Of a DNA stretch of 64,000 nt, positions 16,049 through 24,893 are shown piece after piece. Every line of letters starts with the position of its first letter. Position 1 is the first letter of the stretch. Position numbers and translations under genes: made by a program. The notes beneath the pieces were generated by a model. The model was not told the origin of the DNA, did not search any database, and worked only from the letters and a program-made list of their open reading frames with translations. Location: the NCBI RefSeq assembly GCF_003116585.1, contig NZ_QEHM01000006.1, positions 372,001 through 436,000 on the forward strand, written 5' to 3'. This DNA comes from Albibacillus kandeliae (GTDB lineage: Bacteria; Pseudomonadota; Alphaproteobacteria; Rhodobacterales; Rhodobacteraceae).

Positions 16049-17499
16049 GATGCAAACGGATCCTCGATGGCGGGGAAATAGTCCCTCTTGCGGATAACAT
16101 AGGGAATGTTGGGATAATCCGGCGTGATCGAACCGGGCGTCGCCACGCCGATCACCTTCTTGCCGATGGGGTTGAACCCGGCCTCGTAGTGGTTCGACGA
16201 CTTCACGCAGACATACCGGCGCTGCGACAGGTCGATCCCCAATTGCTCGAAGGCTTCGGGGTGGAAAGTCTGGCTGCGGATATCGTTCAGCACGATGTCG
16301 ATGCCCTTGTACTCGACCCAGACGACCTCGCCCATCGGCGCGGGCAGCTTGCCAAAGCGCTGGGTCAGCCCCGAGGCGATCCGGCGCACCGTCACTTCCA
16401 GGTCGAGCGGATCGCCCGACATCGGGCCGCACTTGCCACCGATACGCAGCTTGAGCGTCGCGCCCTCGCCCGCCTCCTTGCAGATGCGCACGGCGATCGG
16501 GTCCCAGAACAGCCCGGTCGCGACACTGGTCATGCCCCGCTCGATCATAGCGCGCAGCAAGAAGGTCGCGTCTGACGGAGCCCCACCGCCCGCGTTGTCG
16601 GACATGTCGGCCAGCACCACCGGCCCCTCGGGCTCGGCCTCGGCCATGTCGAGCGCGGTGGCGATGTCCGGCTTGATCTGGTGCAACTCGTGGCGCAGTG
16701 CAAAAAGCCGCTGGCCGAGCGCCTCGGCCTCGGCGGCGGCCTGTCCGGCGTCACCGTCACAGATGGCAACCGCATGGGCCCCGGTGCGCGGGTGATCCGA
16801 CCACGGAAAGCCGTGGATCTGCGACAGCGACAGGACCCCGCCCTGCCCCTCGCGCGCCAGCATGTCATCGACGAAACCGCGCATCGGCTGCTTGGTCGTC
16901 GGCATGGCGACGATCATGCGACAGTCCCATTCGCGCATCACCGGCCTGATCTTGCCCTCCGCCGTCTCGGCGGCAAGGCGGAACAGGTCCGCCGCGCGTT
17001 CCGGCACGTCCACGTGGGGGTATTCCTTGAAGGCAACGAGCAGCGTGGCCTCGGTCATCATCTTGTCGGTGAGGTTCGAATGCGGGTCCAGCAGGCCGCC
17101 GATCACCGCATCGGGGCAGACCGCGCGCAGGTGCGCGATCAGGTCGCCCTCGCAGTCGTCATAGCCGTCCGCGATCATCGCCCCGTGCAGCGCCAGCAGG
17201 ACAATGTCCGCGCCGCCCGCCTTCTCCAGGTCCGCCACGATCTCGTCGCGGAACCCCTCGTAGACCGATTTCACGGTCGGGCCGGAGGGCTGCGCATGGG
17301 CCGAAAGGCTTTCGATCACCTCCCAGCCCAGCGCCTCGGCCTTTTCGCGCCAGATGTGCAGCGGCGCGGTCCAGTACATCGGCGCGTCGCGGGTGGCGTC
17401 GCCGTGATGGATCGACCCTTCCTCGAACGAGGCCATGCCCGTCGGCAGGGGAGAAAACGAGTTGGTCTCGGTGCTGAGACCCGCGATGAAGAGCTTCAT
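16045..17499 (-). CDS. M81 family metallopeptidase (microcystinase C, MlrC-like)
   Basis: A 484-residue protein matching MlrC N- and C-terminal domains over the whole length. Recognisable family blocks are GLSTETNSFSP (residues 8-18), ALHGAMIADGYDDCEGDLI (near 102-120), LLDPHSNLTDKM (near 136-147, with the metal-ligand D-x-H) and MSDNAGGGAPSDATF (near 297-311). MlrC linearises and hydrolyses microcystin-derived peptides, but most bacteria with M81 genes never meet microcystin, so the real substrate is unknown. It lies between the TRAP small permease and the alpha/beta hydrolase gene, which suggests it attacks the compound imported by that transporter. Confidence 0.9.
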   Translation of the reverse strand: MKLFIAGLSTETNSFSPLPTGMASFEEGSIHHGDATRDAPMYWTAPLHIWREKAEALGWEVIESLSAHAQPSGPTVKSVYEGFRDEIVADLEKAGGADIVLLALHGAMIADGYDDCEGDLIAHLRAVCPDAVIGGLLDPHSNLTDKMMTEATLLVAFKEYPHVDVPERAADLFRLAAETAEGKIRPVMREWDCRMIVAMPTTKQPMRGFVDDMLAREGQGGVLSLSQIHGFPWSDHPRTGAHAVAICDGDAGQAAAEAEALGQRLFALRHELHQIKPDIATALDMAEAEPEGPVVLADMSDNAGGGAPSDATFLLRAMIERGMTSVATGLFWDPIAVRICKEAGEGATLKLRIGGKCGPMSGDPLDLEVTVRRIASGLTQRFGKLPAPMGEVVWVEYKGIDIVLNDIRSQTFHPEAFEQLGIDLSQRRYVCVKSSNHYEAGFNPIGKKVIGVATPGSITPDYPNIPYVIRKRDYFPAIEDPFAS

Positions 17500-17509
17500 T
17501 TCAGTCGTC

Positions 17510-18055
17510 CTATTCGGAAATCGCCACCGGCGCGGGCGCCGGCAGTTGCCCGGTGGCCTGCATCAGAACGCGGGCCAGCAGGTGAATCGTGATCAGCGCA
17601 AAGGCGAGCGGTACGGCGGCGGTGAACCAGACCATCGGGATGTCCAGCATTTCGGCCTGCCGGTTCAGGCTGCGGCCCAGAAACCCGCGCGCCATGTCCA
17701 TCTGGCCGTTGAACAGCGAGAACCAGATCACCGGCCCGGCAAAGGCCACGACGCCCGCCGCGCGGATCAGGGCCAGCGCCATGCCCGGCGCCCCGCGCAC
17801 GGCCTGCATCGCCGGAAACAGCGTCGGGTCGCTGGCCGCGCGGAAGGCGCAGCTCGCCCCCAGCATCCCGGCCCAGACCATGGCGCGGCGCGCCAATTCC
17901 TCGGTCCAGATCGGAGGCGACTGCAGCACGTAGCGTGCCAGCACCTGCCAGCCGGCGGCAAAGACCATGGCCAGCACGGCCAGCACCGCCCCCCAGAGGG
18001 CGATGCTGTTCAGGACCGATGACAGCCGGTCCAGTGTCCTGGCGAGGGCCTTCAT
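17510..18055 (-). CDS. TRAP transporter small permease, DctQ type
   Basis: A 181-residue membrane protein with four hydrophobic helices (near residues 15-40, 55-72, 90-112 and 135-158), the standard DctQ size and shape. The GWQVLARYVLQSPPIWTEELARRAMVW segment near residues 34-60 is the family hallmark. It works with DctP (18060-19040) and DctM (19093-20385) to import an organic acid, amino acid or amide using a sodium or proton gradient. Gene order M-P-Q is less usual than P-Q-M. Confidence 0.9.
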   Translation of the reverse strand: MKALARTLDRLSSVLNSIALWGAVLAVLAMVFAAGWQVLARYVLQSPPIWTEELARRAMVWAGMLGASCAFRAASDPTLFPAMQAVRGAPGMALALIRAAGVVAFAGPVIWFSLFNGQMDMARGFLGRSLNRQAEMLDIPMVWFTAAVPLAFALITIHLLARVLMQATGQLPAPAPVAISE

Positions 18056-18059
18056 CGGC

Positions 18060-19040
18060 TCAGTTCCCCTTTGCCGCTTCCCACTCGGCGATCTCTTCCT
18101 GACTGATCAGATCGCTGTTGTAGGCTGGGGTAGAGGCTTCGCGGAACTCGGCACGGGCGGCTTCGTCCAGCTTGACCACAGCGACACCCGCCGCCTCGAG
18201 CTTGCCGATGACCGCGTCCTGCGTCCCGAGCCATTCGCGGTTCGCCGCGTTCGCCGCTTCGGCAGCCGCGTCGACGGTGGCGCGCTCTTCGTCGCTCAGG
18301 CCCTGGTACCAGTCTTCCGAGACGATGGTGATCCGCAGCGAGGGCGAAACCGCCGCGTCGGTGAAGAACTTGAGGAAGTCGGTGTGCCCGAACAGCAGCG
18401 GCACGAAGGCCGGGTTCATGTAGCCGTCGGCCACGCCGGTCTGCAGCGCGTTCGGCACTTCCGCCCAGCTGACGATGGTGCCCGCAGCGCCCCATGCCTC
18501 GTAGAGCTCGATCTGGCTCTCGTCCAGCGCGCGCATCCGCAGGCCCGCCATGTCGGCGACAGAGTTCACCGGGTGCTTGGAATTGAAGATGCCGCTTGCC
18601 TGTCCGACCGTGTTCATGGCCAGCACACGGACGCCCTCGGGCGTGGTGTCCTCGTTGATCTTGGCCAGCATCCCGCCTTCGTAGAGCGCGTGGTCGACCT
18701 CGGCCATGTCCTTGAAGAAATAGGGCAGACGCAGGCCGTAGATCAGCTTGTCGATGGAGCCGACGATGTTCAGCGGCGACATCGAGACTTCCAGCAGCCC
18801 CTGGCTGACCTGGTCGAACAGTTCGTCATCGCCGCCCAGCGCGCCGCGCTGGAATTCTTCGGCGGCCATGCCGTGTTCGTTCAGGTAGGTGGCAAAGGCA
18901 TGCGCCCAGACGTAGGACCCCGACCCCTCGAGGTCCGGCGGGCTGTCCAGCGCGATCTTGATCTGCGCCTGGGCGGCCCCGGCCCCCAGCGCCATGGCCG
19001 CCGCGATCAGGCCGCCACTCAGGAAATTCGACAGTTTCAT
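18060..19040 (-). CDS. TRAP transporter substrate-binding protein, DctP type
   Basis: A 326-residue periplasmic protein with a Sec signal peptide (MKLSNFLSGGLIAAAMALGAGAAQA, cleavage near residue 25). The core shows the DctP segment GLRMRALDESQIELYEAWGAAGTIVSWAEVPNALQTGVADG near residues 158-198, which includes the ligand-binding Arg of the family. I use ATG 19040 with GGAGA upstream rather than the longer frame starting MNPTRRPE. It sits four bases from dctQ and is preceded by dctM. Confidence 0.92.
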   Translation of the reverse strand: MKLSNFLSGGLIAAAMALGAGAAQAQIKIALDSPPDLEGSGSYVWAHAFATYLNEHGMAAEEFQRGALGGDDELFDQVSQGLLEVSMSPLNIVGSIDKLIYGLRLPYFFKDMAEVDHALYEGGMLAKINEDTTPEGVRVLAMNTVGQASGIFNSKHPVNSVADMAGLRMRALDESQIELYEAWGAAGTIVSWAEVPNALQTGVADGYMNPAFVPLLFGHTDFLKFFTDAAVSPSLRITIVSEDWYQGLSDEERATVDAAAEAANAANREWLGTQDAVIGKLEAAGVAVVKLDEAARAEFREASTPAYNSDLISQEEIAEWEAAKGN

Positions 19041-19092
19041 CTCAGGTCTCCTTGTTGGGTTCATTCGTGTTGTTATCGTTGTCGCTCGTCTC

Positions 19093-20385
19093 TCATGGGC
19101 TTCCGACCGACAGGCCGAAGGCCCTTGGCAGGAACAGGCTCAGTTCGGGTACCTTCACCAGCAGCACCAGCACCAGAACCTGCGTCAGCACGAAGGGGAT
19201 CACCGCGCGCGCCAGCTTCCAGTAGTTCACGCCGGTAACGGTCGAGACCACCAGCAGGCAGCCCCCCATCGGCGGCGAAACCAACCCGATGCAGAGGTTG
19301 AAGCACAGCACGATGCCAAGGTGCACCGGGTCGGCCCCCTGCTCCAGCGCGACCGGCGCCAGCAGCGGCACCAGCAGGGCCAGTGCCACGGGAATATCGA
19401 GGACCATGCCCGCCAACAGGAAGATCACGTTCATCACCAGCATGTATCCGGCGGGGCCCAGCCCCAGATCGGCCACCATGCCCGAGATCGCCTCGGGGAT
19501 TCTCTGCAACGCACCGAGGTGGCCCAGCACCGACACCGCGCAGATGATGACGAAGATCGAGCCCGAAAGGATGGCCGTGCGCCGCAGCGCCTCCAGCACC
19601 GCGCCCGCCGAAAGCCCGGAATAGAACCACCCGGCACCAAGCGCGGCAAAGACTGCGACACCGGCAGCCTCGGTCGGGGTCATCCAGCCGAAGACGATAC
19701 CGCCGAGGATGATGATCGGCAGCGACATGGCAGGCAGCGAATGCACCAGTGTGGGCAGGAAGGGCGGCATGTCGGCCTTCTCGACCCGCGGGTGATCCTG
19801 CCGCGCGGCATAGACCGCGTTGACCGCCAGCAGCGCCGCCGCCAGCACCAGCCCCGGGATGATCCCGGCAAGGAAGAGCGCGGTGACCGATGTGCCCATC
19901 AGTGCTCCGTAGAAGATCAGCACGATCGAGGGCGGCACGATCGGCCCGATGATCGACGAGGCGGCAGTGACCGCGCTGGCATAGGTCAGCGTGTAGCCGC
20001 GCCGCGTCATCTCGGGCACCAGCGTGTTCGAGAGCGCGGCCGCATCGGCAACTGCCGATCCCGAGATCCCGGCGAAGAAGACCGAGGTCAGGATGTTGAC
20101 GTGCCCCAGCCCGCCCCGCACCCGGCCCACCAGCGCCATCGACAGGTTGATCAGCGCGCCTGTGATCCCGCCCCGGTTCATCAGCTCGCCCGCGAGGATG
20201 AAGAGCGGCATCGCCATCAGGGCAAAGACGTCGATCTTGGAGAAGATCTGCTGCGGCATGATCGCGAGGTAGCGCGTGTTGTCGGTGGCCACGAAGGCCA
20301 GCACCGCCGCCCCGCCGATCACGTAGGCGATGGCCAGCCCCGAGAACAGGAACAGCAGCGCCGCAAGTCCGACCAGCATCATCAT
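19093..20385 (-). CDS. TRAP transporter large permease, DctM type
   Basis: A 430-residue integral membrane protein with 11-12 predicted helices, the usual DctM length. Characteristic blocks are FALMAMPLFILAGELMNRGG (near residues 53-72) and SSIIGPIVPPSIVLIFYGALMGTSV (near 142-166). It forms the translocation channel with DctQ. Its ATG overlaps the stop of the FAD oxidase gene (20382-20385), so transport and oxidation genes are translationally coupled. Confidence 0.92.
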   Translation of the reverse strand: MMMLVGLAALLFLFSGLAIAYVIGGAAVLAFVATDNTRYLAIMPQQIFSKIDVFALMAMPLFILAGELMNRGGITGALINLSMALVGRVRGGLGHVNILTSVFFAGISGSAVADAAALSNTLVPEMTRRGYTLTYASAVTAASSIIGPIVPPSIVLIFYGALMGTSVTALFLAGIIPGLVLAAALLAVNAVYAARQDHPRVEKADMPPFLPTLVHSLPAMSLPIIILGGIVFGWMTPTEAAGVAVFAALGAGWFYSGLSAGAVLEALRRTAILSGSIFVIICAVSVLGHLGALQRIPEAISGMVADLGLGPAGYMLVMNVIFLLAGMVLDIPVALALLVPLLAPVALEQGADPVHLGIVLCFNLCIGLVSPPMGGCLLVVSTVTGVNYWKLARAVIPFVLTQVLVLVLLVKVPELSLFLPRAFGLSVGSP

Positions 20386-21518
20386 ACGGCGAGGCCCTCC
20401 CTGCCGGGTGCGAGCAGGGCGCGAGAGACGCCCTCGTCAATCACGTCGCCCGGCAGATCGCGGCCCAGCGCCAGCGCCGCTGCGGCGCGCGCCATCGCGG
20501 GCGCGGTCTGGATGCCATAGCCCCCCTGCCCGGCGAGCCAGAAGAACCCCGGCGCCCCGGCGTCATATCCCACGGCGGGCATCTTGTCGGGCAGGAAGCT
20601 CCGAAGCCCCGCCCACTTGTGCTCGATACGCCGGACCTCGAGGTCGAACGCCCCCTGGATGCGGTCCACGCAGATCGCCACATCCATCTCGTCGGGCTGC
20701 GCGTCCGAGGGCGGCGCCGGTGTCTCGTCGGCGGGCGACAGCAGCAGCTTGCCCGCGTCGGGCTTCAGGTAGAAATCCTCGTCGACATCCACGACCATCG
20801 GCCAGGCGTCCGGCACCACTCCCGCCGGAGGCGCCACCAGCAGTGCCGTCCGGCGCAGGGGCCGCAGCCCCAGCTGGGCGACCCCGGCCATGCGCGCCAG
20901 TTCGTCGGCCCATGCCCCGCCCGCGTTGATCACCACGGGCGCCCGGAAGGTGCCCTGACGGGTCTCGACCGACCAGTCGCCGCCGTTTTGCTCGAGCCCC
21001 AGCACCTCGGTCTTGAGGTGCAGCGCTCCATCACGGGCGCGGAAGGCGCGCAGGTAATGCTGGTGCAGCCCGTGCACCTCGATATCGGCGGCCAGCGGGT
21101 CGCTCATCGCCGAGGCGACATAACCCTCGCGCAGGATCGGAACCATGCGGCGCGCCTCGTCGGCCGGCACCGGGGTCACCGCATCGCCCAGTTCGTCCGC
21201 CAATTCTTCCCGCGCCTCGGCCTGATCCTCGCGGGCGATGAACAGCACACCGCGCGGACGCACCAGACCCGGCGGCGGCTCGCCCGGTCCCTCGCCCCGA
21301 AAGAAGGCATGGCTGGCGCGCGACAGGGCGCGGATCACGGGAGGCCCGTAGGCGACGGTGAACAGGGCGGCGGACCGGCCCGTGGTGTGATAGCCCGGCT
21401 GCGTCTCGCGTTCGAGCAGGACCACCCTTGCCTCGCGCGACAACTCGGCCGCCACGGAGGCCCCGGCCATCCCCGCCCCGATCACGATGAAATCTGCCCG
21501 CACGTCTTCCTGCGCCAT
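20382..21518 (-). CDS. FAD-dependent amino acid/amine oxidoreductase (DAO/DadA family)
   Basis: A 378-residue flavoenzyme. The ADP-binding fingerprint FIVIGAGMAGASVAAELS lies at residues 10-27 and the C-terminal FAD motif FFWLAGQGGYGIQTAPAMARAAAAL near residues 325-349. The family oxidises glycine, sarcosine, D-amino acids or related secondary amines to imines. It is the first gene of the seven-gene minus-strand operon, so it probably catalyses an early step on the compound imported by DctPQM. Its promoter region carries the tandem palindromes at 21564-21601. Confidence 0.88.
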   Translation of the reverse strand: MAQEDVRADFIVIGAGMAGASVAAELSREARVVLLERETQPGYHTTGRSAALFTVAYGPPVIRALSRASHAFFRGEGPGEPPPGLVRPRGVLFIAREDQAEAREELADELGDAVTPVPADEARRMVPILREGYVASAMSDPLAADIEVHGLHQHYLRAFRARDGALHLKTEVLGLEQNGGDWSVETRQGTFRAPVVINAGGAWADELARMAGVAQLGLRPLRRTALLVAPPAGVVPDAWPMVVDVDEDFYLKPDAGKLLLSPADETPAPPSDAQPDEMDVAICVDRIQGAFDLEVRRIEHKWAGLRSFLPDKMPAVGYDAGAPGFFWLAGQGGYGIQTAPAMARAAAALALGRDLPGDVIDEGVSRALLAPGREGLAV

Positions 21519-21563
21519 CGTCCCTTCCCGGATTCCCTATTCTGAAGGGGAGCCTAGCACCGG

Positions 21564-21601
21564 TTTTCCAATCGGAAAACAAAAATTTTCCTATCGGAAA
21601 A
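21564..21601. promoter_or_regulatory. Tandem palindromic operators between the FAD oxidase operon and the XRE-cupin regulator
   Basis: Two copies of TTTTCC-n4-GGAAAA: TTTTCCAATCGGAAAA at 21564-21579 and TTTTCCTATCGGAAAA at 21586-21601. Arms are perfect in both, 15 of 16 bases agree, and the centres are 22 bp apart, two helical turns, so dimers would bind on one face. They lie in the 122-bp divergent gap, well placed to control both directions. The adjacent XRE-cupin protein is the natural candidate binder (inference). Confidence 0.75.
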
Positions 21602-21640
21602 ATTCTTGGCTCTCCAGTGATTTGGAAGTAAACTGCCGCC

Positions 21641-22234
21641 ATGACAGATACCCTCGACGCCCCGAACGCCCGCGCCGATTTCGGCCGCCGCCTGCGCCAG
21701 CTGCGGCAGGATCGCGGCTGGACCCTCACGGATGTCTCGCAGCGTTCGGGCCTTGCCATCTCGACCATTTCCAAGGCCGAGAGGGGCGTGATCTCCCTGA
21801 CGTATGACCGGCTGTCGCAACTCGCGCGCGGGCTCGACGTCGACCTTGCCGCGCTGTTCCATGCCGAGGGGCACAGCTTTGAACCCGGCAGCTTTGCCGT
21901 CGCCCGCAAGGGAGAGTTCAAGCGGCAGGAGACCCCGAACTACGTCTACGAGATGCTGTTCCCGGACATGTGGAACAAGGCGATGACCCCGATGATGGGC
22001 TCACTCAAGGCGCGGGAATTCGTGCAGTTCGAGGACTTCGTCCGCCACCCCGGGCAGGAGTTCCTCGTGGTGCTCGACGGGTCTGTCACCGTCTTCGTCG
22101 AGGGGCGCGAGCCAGTGCTGCTGAATGCCGGAGACAGCATCTATTTCGACAGCTCGGTGGGCCACCTCTACGCGTCCGACGGCGACCGCGACGCGCGCAT
22201 TCTGGTGGTCTGCGTCCCCTCGCCGGGGGTCTGA
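21641..22234 (+). CDS. XRE-family transcriptional regulator with C-terminal cupin sensor
   Basis: A 197-residue regulator. Residues ~15-70 are a helix-turn-helix (RLRQLRQDRGWTLTDVSQRSGLAISTISKAERG) and residues ~115-190 a small cupin barrel (HPGQEFLVVLDGSVTVFVEG, then AGDSIYFDSSVGH). This PuuR-like architecture usually represses amine, amino acid or aldehyde catabolic genes and releases on binding the substrate. It is divergent from the FAD oxidase-TRAP-M81 operon and most likely regulates it through the tandem palindromes upstream. Confidence 0.93.
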   Translation: MTDTLDAPNARADFGRRLRQLRQDRGWTLTDVSQRSGLAISTISKAERGVISLTYDRLSQLARGLDVDLAALFHAEGHSFEPGSFAVARKGEFKRQETPNYVYEMLFPDMWNKAMTPMMGSLKAREFVQFEDFVRHPGQEFLVVLDGSVTVFVEGREPVLLNAGDSIYFDSSVGHLYASDGDRDARILVVCVPSPGV

Positions 22235-22244
22235 GCCGCGCCGC

Positions 22245-22664
22245 TCAGGCGGCGGCGCCGGTCTCGAGCATCTCGCGCAGCGGCGCCATCTCGGCGGCGC
22301 GCATCTTGCCGTCCCGCATAACGAAGAGGCCGCGCAACTCGTGCCCCTGCACGACAACCCGGTCATCGACCCGGCCTTCGTAGCGCAGGCGCAGCGTCTT
22401 GCGGCCCCATTCCTCGATGGACATGCTCAGCATCAGCTCGTCGCCCTCGGTAGTCGGCGAGGGAAAGTTCGCGCCAAGGTCGATCAGGCCGATGCCCTTG
22501 GCCCCCAAGGCCGCGCAGATCGCCCGGTGCCCGCCCGCGCGCTCGGCGAGGAAGGTGTGAAAGCATCGGTCGAACCAGCGGAAGTAGTTGGGATAATAGA
22601 CGATCTCGGCCGGATCGCAGTGGCCAAAGCTGACACTGACGGGAAGGGTGAAGGCGCTGGTCAT
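22245..22664 (-). CDS. Acyl-CoA thioesterase, 4-hydroxybenzoyl-CoA thioesterase-like hotdog protein
   Basis: A 139-residue hotdog-fold protein. The SFGHCDPAEIVYYPNYFRWFDRCFH block near residues 12-36 contains the catalytic Asp of the 4-hydroxybenzoyl-CoA thioesterase group. The enzyme releases CoA from an aryl- or short acyl-CoA in the cytoplasm. It lies downstream of ridA and iorBA on the same strand, and since IorAB makes arylacetyl-CoA, an aryl-CoA substrate is plausible (inference). Its stop is 10 bases from the end of the XRE regulator on the other strand. Confidence 0.85.
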   Translation of the reverse strand: MTSAFTLPVSVSFGHCDPAEIVYYPNYFRWFDRCFHTFLAERAGGHRAICAALGAKGIGLIDLGANFPSPTTEGDELMLSMSIEEWGRKTLRLRYEGRVDDRVVVQGHELRGLFVMRDGKMRAAEMAPLREMLETGAAA

Positions 22665-22689
22665 CAGGGGCTCCTGGTCGGGGTCTGGG

Positions 22690-22715
22690 GGATCGTCCGA
22701 AAGCCGGAACGATCC
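22690..22715 (-). other. Hairpin between the RidA and thioesterase genes
   Basis: GGATCGT (22690-22696) and ACGATCC (22709-22715) pair perfectly, with an inner TCCG/CGGA that can extend the stem. It lies in the 131-base gap between two minus-strand genes. It may be a terminator after ridA or an RNA processing stem; there is no clear T run. Confidence 0.35.
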
Positions 22716-22795
22716 GAGTGAATTCCCCTCCCCGACCGCGACGCGCTGGCCCCTGGTCCCACCAGCCCCGCGTCGCGTTCCCTGGTCCGCCCCGA

Positions 22796-23191
22796 TCAGG
22801 ACAGTACGGCGGTGGCCTCGATTTCGACCTTCGCCTCGTCCTCGACCAGTGCGGACACCACGACCATGGTCATGGCCGGGAAGTGATAGCCCATGACATC
22901 GCGATAGGCCATGCCGACTTCGGCTTGTTTCGCGACGTATTCCGCCTTGTCGGTCACGTACCAGGTCAGCCGGGTGATATCGGCGACCGAACCGCCGGCG
23001 GCCTCGACGACCTCACGGATGTTCAGCAGGGCCTGGCGCATCTGGCCGATGAAGTCCTTGGCCTCGAAGACCTGGTCGGCGGTCCAGCCGATCTGCCCGC
23101 CGACGAAGAGCACGCGGCCCTCGCCGATCATGCCGTTGGCATAGCCCTTGGCGGGCTTCCAGCCCTCGGGGTGAACGGTGATGGTGGCCAT
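22796..23191 (-). CDS. RidA family enamine/imine deaminase-like protein
   Basis: A 131-residue member of the RidA (YjgF/UK114) family, which hydrolyses reactive enamines or imines to keto acids and ammonia. Family segments include GRVLFVGGQIGWTADQ (near residues 23-38) and a C-terminal block PAMTMVVVSALVEDEAKVEIEATAVL (near 104-129). The usual substrate-carboxylate Arg (as in E. coli RidA Arg105) is not evident at the expected place, so it is probably one of the divergent Rid subfamilies. I choose ATG 23191 because GGAGG sits six bases before it; the ATG at 23197 touches that site. Confidence 0.85.
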   Translation of the reverse strand: MATITVHPEGWKPAKGYANGMIGEGRVLFVGGQIGWTADQVFEAKDFIGQMRQALLNIREVVEAAGGSVADITRLTWYVTDKAEYVAKQAEVGMAYRDVMGYHFPAMTMVVVSALVEDEAKVEIEATAVLS

Positions 23192-23294
23192 ATGCATCCT
23201 CCATTGGCAGCGGACCATTCCCGCCTGCAGCTCGGATTGCTTCAGGCAAGAAATTTTAAGGTTGAAATAAATATGCCGAATTGACCTCGGCGGG

Positions 23295-23314
23295 CAAGGG
23301 CCATCAGGCCCTTG
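23295..23314 (-). terminator. Hairpin over the iorB stop codon
   Basis: CAAGGGCC (23295-23302) and GGCCCTTG (23307-23314) form a perfect 8-bp stem with an ATCA loop that contains the iorB stop. No T tract follows on the minus strand, so it may be a processing or partial-termination stem before ridA. Confidence 0.35.
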
Positions 23315-24893
23315 CAGTGATTTCCGTATCCGGCGTGACGAACGAGCGGATGGTGGCCAGCGCGCCATCCAGCGCCTCGCCTTTCGGATCCGCGAGCGCG
23401 GCCGCGATCAGCCGGCCCATCCAGTCGCCCGCGTCCTGCCGCGCCGCGACCAGCGCACCGCCCTGCATCACGCGGTCGAACTTGCCAAGGCCCCGCGCAT
23501 GGGTGTCGCTGTAGCCCTTGATCAGGCGGCGCGCCTTCAGCGTCTCGGTGGCAAAGGCATAGTCCTTGGGCAGACGCGCCAGCGCGGTGTCCAGCCAGAC
23601 TTGCATGTGCGCCATCTCGCGGCTGTGGCGCAGCAGCGCGCGGCGCCAGTGGCGCAAGCCGCCCATGAAGTAGAGCATCGTGAACGGCACCATCCGGTCC
23701 GAGCGCATGCGGCGCCCTTTGTTCACCATCCGGTCGATCAGCTTGTAGAGGCCCGGGCTCTTCTCGATCCCGGCCCCCAGCCAGCGCGGCATCAGGCTGA
23801 CGAACTCCGCCGCCCCCGGATGCACGAACTCGGTTACCTGCACCAGCGTCTCGGGGCGCGCGCTGACCTCGGCGGCGACGCGTTCGAAGCGCGTGCCACG
23901 GGTCTTGAGGTCGGCCACCCGCAGGATATCGTCGTAACACATTGCATTCGCGATGTATTTCGCCGCGTTCAGGGTAAAGTCAAAGCCATGCTCGGCCCCG
24001 CCCGCCGCCGTATCCGCCGCCGCGACGGCATCCAGCCGGTCAAGGTACTCGGTCCCGTAGGCCAGGTCCTGATAATCCACCACCTTGCGCAGACCGGCCT
24101 TGGCCATGTCCTGCGCGGGCAGCGGCAGCGCCGCAAGGCGCGCACCGAGCGCCTCCAGTTGCTTGACCTGCCGCGCCGGACCGTCCGCCGTCAGCGGACG
24201 TGCCTTCGGCGGGACCACCTCGGGGTCGCGGCGCCGCTCGAGCGCGGCCTCGCAGGCAAGGTCGAAGGCCGCCAGCGACTTCTCGACGCCCCGACCAGAG
24301 GCGCGGATGGTCTCGCGGTAGCTCTCGATCTCGAACGGCAGCGCGCCGGAACCGGCAAGTGCGCCGAACAGGCTGGCCGAGATCACCGACCCGGCCTTGA
24401 GCGCCAGCGCCTCCATGTCGAAGGCGATGAAGGTCTTGGCGGATTTCTCCGCGACCTCACGCACGGTCGCGCTGTCGGAGATCCCGCTGCCCGGCACCAC
24501 CTTCTCGACCGTGGCGAGGTTGCGGTGGGTCGAGGCGATCAGCGTCGTCTGGTCCGGCGTCACGAAGCCGCGCATGATCGCCCGGCCCGCCTCCATCATC
24601 TCGGCGGCGATCAGGATGTCGACGTCGCCCTCGGCGGGCGCCAGCGAGAACACCGGCTGCGCACCGGATTCCGGCAGCATCTCGACATAGTAGATCGTCG
24701 CGCCGGTCCGCTGGGCCACGCCCGCGACCGAGGTGGACTGCACCGCGTAGCCGTTGCGCTCGGCCACCGCGACGATCCAGTTCGACAGCACCCCGCCGCC
24801 CTGCCCGCCCACGGCGAGCACGGCAAGCTTGATGATCTGGTCGACCCGCAAATCGCGCTGCCCGGCCGGGAGGATCTGTTCCATCTGGGTCAT
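23304..24893 (-). CDS. iorB: Indolepyruvate ferredoxin oxidoreductase subunit beta, long form
   Basis: A 529-residue protein. Residues ~18-215 are the gamma-type 2-oxoacid oxidoreductase domain (AVLAVGGQGGGVLSNWIVAVAE, then STSVAGVAQRTGATIYYVEM), and the rest is the DUF6537-like extension found in aerobic proteobacterial IorB proteins. With IorA it would decarboxylate aryl pyruvates such as indolepyruvate or phenylpyruvate to arylacetyl-CoA. It starts at ATG 24893, overlapping the iorA stop; earlier in-frame codons lie inside iorA and encode unrelated sequence. Confidence 0.9.
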   Translation of the reverse strand: MTQMEQILPAGQRDLRVDQIIKLAVLAVGGQGGGVLSNWIVAVAERNGYAVQSTSVAGVAQRTGATIYYVEMLPESGAQPVFSLAPAEGDVDILIAAEMMEAGRAIMRGFVTPDQTTLIASTHRNLATVEKVVPGSGISDSATVREVAEKSAKTFIAFDMEALALKAGSVISASLFGALAGSGALPFEIESYRETIRASGRGVEKSLAAFDLACEAALERRRDPEVVPPKARPLTADGPARQVKQLEALGARLAALPLPAQDMAKAGLRKVVDYQDLAYGTEYLDRLDAVAAADTAAGGAEHGFDFTLNAAKYIANAMCYDDILRVADLKTRGTRFERVAAEVSARPETLVQVTEFVHPGAAEFVSLMPRWLGAGIEKSPGLYKLIDRMVNKGRRMRSDRMVPFTMLYFMGGLRHWRRALLRHSREMAHMQVWLDTALARLPKDYAFATETLKARRLIKGYSDTHARGLGKFDRVMQGGALVAARQDAGDWMGRLIAAALADPKGEALDGALATIRSFVTPDTEITARA

